Below, in pieces: positions 26,817 to 33,258 of a DNA stretch of 64,000 nt. A program made the position numbers and the translations under genes. The first letter of the stretch is position 1, and every line of letters starts with the position of its first letter. The stretch covers positions 124,001 to 188,000 of the forward strand of contig CAZUGV010000002.1 in NCBI GenBank assembly GCA_964620425.1, written 5' to 3'. This DNA comes from DASXUG01 sp964620425. Its GTDB lineage: Bacteria > Pseudomonadota > Gammaproteobacteria > Burkholderiales > Methylophilaceae. The notes beneath the pieces were generated by a model, which was not told where the DNA came from, made no database searches, and was given only the letters and a program-made list of their open reading frames with translations.

Positions 26817-27155
26817 TTACAGTGATAAAACCCACTTGACGATTGTTTTAATATCCTCGTCTTTGACTTGCGGACTGTTTGGTGGCATGGCAGCTTCACC
26901 CCAAACACCAGAACCACCTGCTTTTACTTTAGCGATTAGGCGCGCTTCCGCAGTTTTATCTCCTTTGTATTTATTCGCAACTTCTTTATACGCTGGGCCT
27001 AACACTTTTTTATCAATACTATGACATAGCAAACAGTTGTTCGCTTTTGCTAATGCCTCAGCTGATTCCGCGGCTTCCGAATTATCTAAGTTGGTCATTA
27101 TTGCAAACACTAACATTGATGTGAGTGTCCAATTTTTCAACGATTTTTCTGTCAT
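26817..27155 (-). CDS. Small c-type cytochrome, c551/c8 type, probable electron acceptor for XoxF
   Basis: A 112-residue monoheme cytochrome. I chose the ATG at 27155 because it has a strong Shine-Dalgarno (GAGGAGA, spacing 5-6); an in-frame ATG at 27173 overlapping the xoxF stop (ATGA) is the alternative. A signal peptide with hydrophobic core around 11-20 ends near EAAES. The heme motif CLLCH uses Cys41, Cys44 and His45. VLGPAYKEVA, GVWGEAAMPPN (the axial Met) and the C-terminal helix IKTIVKWVLSL are the c551 pattern. It lies 14 nt after xoxF. The larger cL/XoxG cytochromes look different, so the electron-transfer role is an inference from the operon. Confidence 0.9.
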   Translation of the reverse strand: MTEKSLKNWTLTSMLVFAIMTNLDNSEAAESAEALAKANNCLLCHSIDKKVLGPAYKEVANKYKGDKTAEARLIAKVKAGGSGVWGEAAMPPNSPQVKDEDIKTIVKWVLSL

Positions 27156-27169
27156 GGCGCTCTCCTCAG

Positions 27170-29050
27170 TCATAAACTAAATACGTTCATCGCACCGCCG
27201 CCAGGCGCCGCATTGTATTTGGTCAGCTCTTTGTAACCCCCCGCAGCACCTAGTCCGTCAGTTTCGTTGGTTAAACCCAAGTTCATCGCAACGCCTGCCC
27301 AACCACCAATGCCAGATAAAACGCCTACATATTGTTTACCTTTGTGACCCCAAGTAATCGCATTACCTACAATGCCTGAACCTACTTGGAATCTCCAAAG
27401 CTCTTTACCTGTTTTTGCATCCAGCGCTTTAAACCAGCGATCAAGTGTGCCGTAGAACACTAAATCAGATCCAGTGGCTAAAGCACCACCCCATGCAGAG
27501 AACTTCTCTTTGTTGTACCAAGCAGATTTACCTTTAATGCCATCCCAAGCCATAAAGCCGCCCATTACACCGTCAGGCCCAGCAAACATGGTCAGCGTTG
27601 CGCCTACCCATGGTTGACCAGCAACATATTTAGATTCAACTGGTTCATAGGTCATACATACGTGGTTCAACGGTACATAGAACATTTTTGTTCTAGGTGA
27701 AAAGGCTGAAGGTTGTTCATCTTTTACACCTAAAGCAGAAGGACAAACCCCTTTTGCGTTGTAATCTTGGTGCGTTGAGTAATTAGGGTCTTTGTTAGGA
27801 ATACCTGATTTCAAATCAACCGAAGTCGACCAGTTAACAAAGTTGTGCATTTTCTTAGCGACTAACAATGTGCCGTTAGTGCGATCAAAAGTGTAGCCGT
27901 AACCGTTACGGTCAAAATGGCTGGCTAATTTTTGTCCGTTGTTATCCCAAAGCACGATTTCGTTCATGCCGTCATAATCCCACTCGTCATGCGGAGTCAT
28001 TTGGTAAGCCCATCTTGCCATGCCTGTATCCAAATCACGCGCAAAAATCGACATAGACCATTTGTTATCACCAGGGCGTACATCTGGATTCCAAGTGCCT
28101 GGGTTGCCTGTACCGTAGTACATTAAATTTGATTCGCGGTCATATGAATACCAACCCCATGTCGGACCACCACCATTTTGCCATCCATCTTTATTCGCCT
28201 GTGGTTTCAACCAAGTTCTGACACCTAAGTTGGCTTCTGGATACTTCAATTTTTCTTTGCTTAATGCTTTAAATGATCCACCGAGCTTGTTACCTCCATT
28301 TACATCCTCATAAACGGAAAGCGCGCTGTAATGTGGGTTATCTTTGTTGAAGTCTTTGCCAATCAACATTTCATCATCTGGACCTGTACTGTATGCACGC
28401 CAAACTAACGCCCCATCTTTAATGTTGTAGGCAGTAATGTAACAACGCACACCAAACTCACCACCAGAGCAGCCAGTGATTACTTTATCTTTAAAAATGT
28501 GGGGAGAGTTTGTATTTGCAGAACCTTTTTTAGGATCAGTGACTTGTACATTCCAAATTTTATCTCCTGTTTTGGCGTCTAGCGCAACTAATGCACCGTC
28601 ATTTTGCTGCAAGAATATTTTGCCATCACCATATCCCAAGCCTTTTGATACGTTATCGCAGCAAAGTACCGCCTGTACAGCTTGATCTTGTTTAGGAAAG
28701 TAAGACCAAATGATTTTTTGATTATCGTTTAAATCTAATGCATATACATTGTTTGGGAAGGCGGTATGAATATACATAATATCATTCACCACCAAAGGCG
28801 CACCTTCATGACCACGATTTACGCCAGTTGCAAAAGACCATGCCATTTTTAAATTTTTAACATTGCCTTTGTTAATTTGCGCGAGCGAGCTATAACCAGT
28901 ATTTGCATCATCTTTACGCTGTGCTGCCCATTGATTATCGTCTTTCATTAACGTTGCAAGTTCATCACTTGCAAACGCTGATACTGAAAGCAAACTGATG
29001 ATCCCTGCCCCAAATGCGCGTTTAAAATTATGTTTCACTTTTTTCTCCAA
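27170..29050 (-). CDS. xoxF: Lanthanide-dependent PQQ methanol dehydrogenase XoxF
   Basis: A 626-residue periplasmic quinoprotein with signal peptide (cleavage near AFAS-DE, about 28) and an eight-bladed propeller with repeated W-motifs. Visible active-site features are the vicinal disulfide Cys130-Cys131, metal-ligand Glu198 (GGEFG), Asn316 (GNPGTW), catalytic base Asp358 and the extra Asp360 in DEWDYDG. Asp at +2 of the catalytic Asp is the XoxF mark for lanthanide binding; calcium-type MxaF has Ala there. The segment around 242-273 seems to be an insertion of about 30 residues relative to the XoxF5 and M. fumariolicum types I remember, and Cys194 and Cys204 flank Glu198. It oxidises methanol to formaldehyde or formate. 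It is first in the operon with the cytochrome, under a sigma-54 promoter. Confidence 0.96.
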   Translation of the reverse strand: MEKKVKHNFKRAFGAGIISLLSVSAFASDELATLMKDDNQWAAQRKDDANTGYSSLAQINKGNVKNLKMAWSFATGVNRGHEGAPLVVNDIMYIHTAFPNNVYALDLNDNQKIIWSYFPKQDQAVQAVLCCDNVSKGLGYGDGKIFLQQNDGALVALDAKTGDKIWNVQVTDPKKGSANTNSPHIFKDKVITGCSGGEFGVRCYITAYNIKDGALVWRAYSTGPDDEMLIGKDFNKDNPHYSALSVYEDVNGGNKLGGSFKALSKEKLKYPEANLGVRTWLKPQANKDGWQNGGGPTWGWYSYDRESNLMYYGTGNPGTWNPDVRPGDNKWSMSIFARDLDTGMARWAYQMTPHDEWDYDGMNEIVLWDNNGQKLASHFDRNGYGYTFDRTNGTLLVAKKMHNFVNWSTSVDLKSGIPNKDPNYSTHQDYNAKGVCPSALGVKDEQPSAFSPRTKMFYVPLNHVCMTYEPVESKYVAGQPWVGATLTMFAGPDGVMGGFMAWDGIKGKSAWYNKEKFSAWGGALATGSDLVFYGTLDRWFKALDAKTGKELWRFQVGSGIVGNAITWGHKGKQYVGVLSGIGGWAGVAMNLGLTNETDGLGAAGGYKELTKYNAAPGGGAMNVFSL

Positions 29051-29132
29051 TCTCTAAATATAGCTAAACCAATGATTTTTTATAAAAGCTAGATAAAACA
29101 TGTTATAAATTTACATATAACAGACTGACTGA

Positions 29133-29149
29133 TTGCAACGGCTATGCCA
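29133..29149 (-). promoter_or_regulatory. Sigma-54 (-24/-12) promoter of xoxF
   Basis: On the minus strand the sequence is TGGCATAGCCGTTGCAA. It has the invariant GG of the -24 element and GC of the -12 element, with exactly 11 nt from the T of TGGC to the T of TTGC, as in the consensus TGGCAC-N5-TTGCW. The predicted transcription start is near 29123, leaving a leader of about 73 nt before the xoxF ATG. The divergent gene encodes a sigma-54 activator. Confidence 0.85.
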
Positions 29150-29189
29150 ATGTGGCTATATCAAATCTTTTATTTGCTTTATTGATAAT

Positions 29190-29202
29190 TATCAATAAGT
29201 TA
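29190..29202 (+). promoter_or_regulatory. IHF consensus site between enhancer and xoxF promoter
   Basis: TATCAATAAGTTA matches the IHF consensus WATCAANNNNTTR at every fixed position. It sits about 67-79 bp upstream of the predicted xoxF start, between the activator half-sites and the -24/-12 promoter, where IHF bends DNA in many sigma-54 systems. It overlaps a perfect 16-bp palindrome ATTGATAATTATCAAT (29181-29196). The surrounding DNA is very AT-rich, so a chance match is possible. Confidence 0.6.
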
Positions 29203-29248
29203 TATTTTTAAACTGGTTTAATAGCGCGTCATATCAATCTGCATCAGT

Positions 29249-29297
29249 TGTTCAGCACTGTCACGAAGTTGAACAACTGTTCATCGTCAAGTGTTCA
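29249..29297. promoter_or_regulatory. Cluster of TGTTCA/TGAACA half-sites, candidate enhancer for the divergent activator
   Basis: Four exact hexamers occur in 49 bp: TGTTCA at 29249, TGAACA at 29270, TGTTCA at 29278 and TGTTCA at 29292. The middle pair forms the inverted repeat TGAACA-AC-TGTTCA (29270-29283), and an outer repeat GTTGTTCA...TGAACAAC spans 29247-29277. Relative to the predicted xoxF start they lie at about -125 to -175, a normal enhancer distance, and they lie just before the activator gene, so autoregulation is likely. Confidence 0.6.
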
Positions 29298-29317
29298 GTT
29301 AAATTAGGGTGATGGTC

Positions 29318-31243
29318 ATGGAAAACAACTCTCAAAACATTGTGCTTGTGAGGCAACAATTTCTAACGCATGGCGTTGTGGAAAAAGGTGCTGTTGCAGA
29401 CACCATAGCGCGATCATGGCAACGCTGTCTTATCAATGGTGTTGATGTAGAAACGCCCAATAACGACTTATTGACCCGACAAGAGTTAGCAATTCGGATC
29501 GAACAAAATAGCCAGCTTATTACTCACGCAGAACCTGAAATGATCACCTTATGTGAGCAAATCGCACATACCCAAAGCATGGTGGTACTGAGTGATCGGG
29601 AGGGAATTATTTTAAGCAGCATGGGGCATTCAGAGGCGATGAGTCATACGCAACGTGCATCACTTTTGCCCGGCGCATCCTGGAGCGAGGCTGATAGAGG
29701 AACGAATGCAATTGGCACAGCACTCATGGAGCAGTCTGGTGTTTCTGTACAAGGGGCAGAACATTTTATGCGCTATCATCATAGACTAAGCTGTTCGGCA
29801 GTACCCATTTTCGGTGCTGACAATGCATTGCTGGGCACGCTAGATGTTTCTAACAACTTAAGTACGCCACAGCAACACACCTTAGCCTTGGTTAAAATGG
29901 CCTCGCAGATGATTGAAAATCGTCTGTTTTATGCATCGCATCGGGCAGATTTTATATTGCATTTTCATGCCCGCCCTGAATTTATCGGCACGCTATGGGA
30001 GGGGATTGCGATGTTTTCAGACAATGGCGAACTGATCGCCATGAACCGTAGCGGCCAGTTTCAATTGAATATGTCCATAGACCGAGAAGCGTTATCAACA
30101 AATACCATCAAATTTGATCAATTATTTGACACTTTGCTATCCAGCCTAATAAAACAGGTCTCTTCAAGTTCAAACGTTGTTTTTCCCCTACGCTTATCCA
30201 ACGGTGCTCGCGTTTTTGCACGCATGGACATTGCCACCCAACCTGCCAAAACTGAACTTTCCCAGATTGGTAAGAGAGCCAGCGCAGCCAGCTTAGAAAT
30301 GCTAACGAGTCATGATCCCCAGATTTCACTCGCCATTCAACAAGTAAAGCAGGTGTTAAATCGTCAAATCCCTATTTTAATTCAAGGTGAAACGGGTGCA
30401 GGCAAAGAGCTATTCGCTAGAGCGATACATGAGGCAAGCAATCGTAGACATGGTCCATGGGTGGCAGTCAATTGTGCTGCACTGCCAGAAGGTTTGATCG
30501 AGGCAGAACTGTTTGGCTATGAAGAGGGCGCTTTCACTGGTGCGAAGCGAAAAGGCAGTGTTGGTAAAATTGAGCAAGCCAATGGCGGCACATTGTTTCT
30601 GGATGAAATTGGCGATATGCCGCTATCATTGCAAGCGCGGTTGTTGCGTGTATTACAGGAACGGAGCGTTACCCCGCTAGGTAGCACCAAGTCTCAGCCT
30701 GTGGATTTTGATTTGGTAAGTGCAACCAATCAAAAACTCAAAGACAAAGTCGCCAGTTCGGAATTTAGAAGTGATCTTTATTACCGTATCAATGGCTTGA
30801 GCGTCAACTTGCCAGCATTGCGAGAACGCACGGATTTAAAAGCATTAATTCAATTTATCTTGCAGATTGAACATGTTGCTTATGCGGAAATTACCCCAAA
30901 TGCCATGCAGATTCTCGAAATCCATCCATGGCCAGGCAATATACGGCAACTACATAATGTGTTGAGAACTGCTCTAGCATTAGCAGATGGCGCGCCTATC
31001 GATGTTACGCATTTCACGCAAGATTTTTTAGATGAGCTTTCTTTAACGAGTGTATCTGTTGATGGCGTAGATACCTCTGCGCTTAAGTCACCCACCCAAC
31101 CCTTGCCATTAAAAACAATGGAAGACAATGCGATTGAACGTGCGATGCAACAACACCAAGGCAATATTTCAGCGGTAGCCCGCCAGCTTGGTATTAGCCG
31201 AAATACCTTATATCGCAAGCTGAGGCTATCAGGTTTGCTTTAA
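29318..31243 (+). CDS. AcoR-type sigma-54-dependent transcriptional activator
   Basis: A 641-residue enhancer-binding protein. Start candidates are GTG 29309, ATG 29312 and ATG 29318; the AGGG at 29306-29309 is best spaced (8 nt) for ATG 29318. The N-terminal region (about 20-210) contains RSWQRC and a GAF sensor domain as in AcoR. The central AAA+ domain has Walker A GETGAGKE, the sigma-54 contact loop GAFTGA (near 404-409) and Walker B GGTLFLDEIGD. A Fis-type helix-turn-helix closes the protein (GNISAVARQLGISRNTLYRKL). Divergent from xoxF, it is the obvious candidate to open the -24/-12 promoter. The signal sensed (alcohol, aldehyde or metal) is unknown. Confidence 0.95.
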   Translation: MENNSQNIVLVRQQFLTHGVVEKGAVADTIARSWQRCLINGVDVETPNNDLLTRQELAIRIEQNSQLITHAEPEMITLCEQIAHTQSMVVLSDREGIILSSMGHSEAMSHTQRASLLPGASWSEADRGTNAIGTALMEQSGVSVQGAEHFMRYHHRLSCSAVPIFGADNALLGTLDVSNNLSTPQQHTLALVKMASQMIENRLFYASHRADFILHFHARPEFIGTLWEGIAMFSDNGELIAMNRSGQFQLNMSIDREALSTNTIKFDQLFDTLLSSLIKQVSSSSNVVFPLRLSNGARVFARMDIATQPAKTELSQIGKRASAASLEMLTSHDPQISLAIQQVKQVLNRQIPILIQGETGAGKELFARAIHEASNRRHGPWVAVNCAALPEGLIEAELFGYEEGAFTGAKRKGSVGKIEQANGGTLFLDEIGDMPLSLQARLLRVLQERSVTPLGSTKSQPVDFDLVSATNQKLKDKVASSEFRSDLYYRINGLSVNLPALRERTDLKALIQFILQIEHVAYAEITPNAMQILEIHPWPGNIRQLHNVLRTALALADGAPIDVTHFTQDFLDELSLTSVSVDGVDTSALKSPTQPLPLKTMEDNAIERAMQQHQGNISAVARQLGISRNTLYRKLRLSGLL

Positions 31244-31316
31244 TAAGCTCAAGGTTGAGTCTCGCAAGCCCAGAATGCACCATCCCTTTCCAATCAAGAT
31301 TCCTCTTTTTTCGAGA

Positions 31317-31919
31317 TTAGTTAGGCATGGATAAACGTTGCAAACCATATTCACAAAGTTGTTCAGCTCGTTGCCAGCGCTCGGCGGTGGTGAGATTGCT
31401 AAAATATACCAAGCTAAATACGCCCTCAATAATAGTTTGGCAGTAAAGATTGATCAGATGCGCATCGCCGTCTGAAGAGATTTCACCTTGCCTGATGGCT
31501 TGTTGAAGCAGTTGATCAATATGTTCAATGCGTTTTTTTTCCCAGAAAAAACGTAAATTTAGCAATTCTGGGGAGTCATCAATCCCGACATACAAAAAAA
31601 ACAATACGCGTTGGATTGAGCTTGGTTCAATATAGCTGCGAATCTCATGCAAACAGTATCGCTTTAGATTTTCAAGTGCAGTTAAGCCTGTATCTACCTG
31701 AATTGGGGTGACTTGATGAATCACTCTTTCCGCCATAGTGATGGCCACTTCAAGTTTGCCTTTGTAATGTCCATAGACAGCGCCTCGCGACAACTGCGCG
31801 GCCTGCGCAATATCTGTCATGGTTGCCAGCGTGAAACCTTTATAGAAGAACACTTGTTCTGCCGCATTCAGAATCTGGTCGCGGGTGTATTGCGAATCCT
31901 CTTTGGTTTTTCTTGCCAT
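31317..31919 (-). CDS. TetR-family repressor, probable regulator of the adjacent RND pump
   Basis: A 200-residue regulator. The N-terminal helix-turn-helix (about 10-56) reads TRDQILNAAEQVFFYKGF...TDIAQAAQLSRGAVYGHYKGK, very close to AcrR/TtgR-type repressors. The ligand-binding C-terminal domain (about 60-200) has the AcrR-like pattern of helices, including FLYVGIDDSPEL. It is transcribed divergently from the RND operon, with 143 bp between the starts and a near-perfect 18-bp palindrome between them. Its stop codon lies 73 bp from the convergent sigma-54 activator gene. Confidence 0.93.
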   Translation of the reverse strand: MARKTKEDSQYTRDQILNAAEQVFFYKGFTLATMTDIAQAAQLSRGAVYGHYKGKLEVAITMAERVIHQVTPIQVDTGLTALENLKRYCLHEIRSYIEPSSIQRVLFFLYVGIDDSPELLNLRFFWEKKRIEHIDQLLQQAIRQGEISSDGDAHLINLYCQTIIEGVFSLVYFSNLTTAERWQRAEQLCEYGLQRLSMPN

Positions 31920-31990
31920 ATCGCTTGCCTACTCCTGCTTAACGCTGCCAATGATATATCATACACATATACATCTTACAAAAATCAAAT

Positions 31991-32008
31991 AATCAGTCAT
32001 GATTGATT
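31991..32008. promoter_or_regulatory. Candidate TetR-family operator
   Basis: AATCAGTCATGATTGATT is an 18-bp palindrome with one mismatched pair. It lies 71 bp before the repressor gene and 54 bp before the efflux operon start, where a bound repressor could block both promoters. A shorter perfect palindrome TGATATATCA is at 31952-31961. Confidence 0.55.
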
Positions 32009-32062
32009 AATTTAAAATCGGATGATAGAATTTTACCATCTATACATTTCAAAGGTCTGTGC

Positions 32063-33226
32063 ATGTCTCGCTATTCTCACGCTAGGCTGCTGTTTTCTGC
32101 GCTGGTGTTGTTGCAGCTTTGTGCGTGCAGTCAGTCTCAACAAGCCCCTCATGCCGCCGGTGCAGCGCCTACTGTAGAAGTTGTCACAGTACAAACGATA
32201 GATATTCCCGATGAAGTTGAACTGCCTGGTCGGGTGGAGGCATTTCGTATTGCCGAGGTGCGTGCGCGTGTGTCTGGCATTGTCGCCAAGCGTTTGTATC
32301 AAGAAGGTCAAGTCGTCAAAGCGGGTACGCCTTTATTTCAGATCAATCCAGAGCAATTACAGGTGAGCAAGCTTGAGGCTGAGGCAACGCTGTCAAGAGC
32401 GGAGGCGAATTTGGTGAATGCCAACGATAAGTTGCAGCGTTACCATGCCTTAATTGATGATCAGTCGGTGAGTCAGCGTGACTACCGGGCAGCCCAAGCC
32501 GAAGCGCAGTTAGCTAAAGCCGAAGTGGCTGTAGTGCAGGCGCAATTCAAACGCGCTAAACTCGATTTAGGCTATGCCAATGTAAGTGCGCCGATTGATG
32601 GCGTGGCACGCCGTGCGCTGGTGACCGAAGGGGCACTGGTGGGTAAAGATGAGGCCACGCACATGGCCACGGTTGAGCAGGTGAATCCGGTATACGTCAA
32701 TTTTTCCCAGTCGTCTTCTGAGGTGTTTGCGCTACGCAAAGCGTTGCGTGATGGGCAGTTAAAAGTCAACGATGGGCAGTTCAAAATCGCCCTATTGCTG
32801 CCGGATGGCTCGGAATATACAAAAGCCGGAAAACTGTCATTCTCAGATGTTTCCGTAAACCCGACCACAGACGCTGTCGTCATGCGTGCCATTTTCGAGA
32901 ATCCGCAGCAGGAATTGATGCCGGGGGCATATGTCAGAATCAAACTTCGTCAGGCCACACATCCAAATGCAATACTGATTCCACGCGAGGCCTTGATGCG
33001 AGACCAGTTTTCGAGCAAAGTCTGGGTCGTCAACGCCAAAAATGAACTCGAATCGCGTGAAGTACAAGCAGGCCGTATGTTTGACAAGCAATGGGTGATT
33101 GAGCACGGCTTGCAAGCGGGTGAACGTGTAGTGGTCAGCAACGCAGCGACACAAACGGCAGGACTCAAAGTCACCCCGAAAGTGCTGAGTCAGTCAGGCA
33201 ACATCACGCAAACCGTGGTGCATTAA
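32063..33226 (+). CDS. RND efflux periplasmic adaptor (AcrA/MexA type, lipoprotein)
   Basis: A 387-residue membrane fusion protein. The ATG at 32063 has AAAGG 7 nt upstream and starts a lipoprotein signal with lipobox LCAC, so I prefer it to an in-frame start at 32003. The lipoyl halves (VELPGRVEAFRIAEVRARVSG and the later VSAPIDGVARRALV) flank an alpha-hairpin (about 100-165). A beta-barrel and membrane-proximal domain follow (GAYVRIKLRQ...LIPREALMRD). It connects the inner-membrane pump with the outer-membrane channel encoded downstream and is the first gene of the operon controlled by the divergent TetR. Confidence 0.95.
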   Translation: MSRYSHARLLFSALVLLQLCACSQSQQAPHAAGAAPTVEVVTVQTIDIPDEVELPGRVEAFRIAEVRARVSGIVAKRLYQEGQVVKAGTPLFQINPEQLQVSKLEAEATLSRAEANLVNANDKLQRYHALIDDQSVSQRDYRAAQAEAQLAKAEVAVVQAQFKRAKLDLGYANVSAPIDGVARRALVTEGALVGKDEATHMATVEQVNPVYVNFSQSSSEVFALRKALRDGQLKVNDGQFKIALLLPDGSEYTKAGKLSFSDVSVNPTTDAVVMRAIFENPQQELMPGAYVRIKLRQATHPNAILIPREALMRDQFSSKVWVVNAKNELESREVQAGRMFDKQWVIEHGLQAGERVVVSNAATQTAGLKVTPKVLSQSGNITQTVVH

Positions 33227-33258
33227 TTGGACTGCGTGTATCCCTAGAAAGGAAGGCC

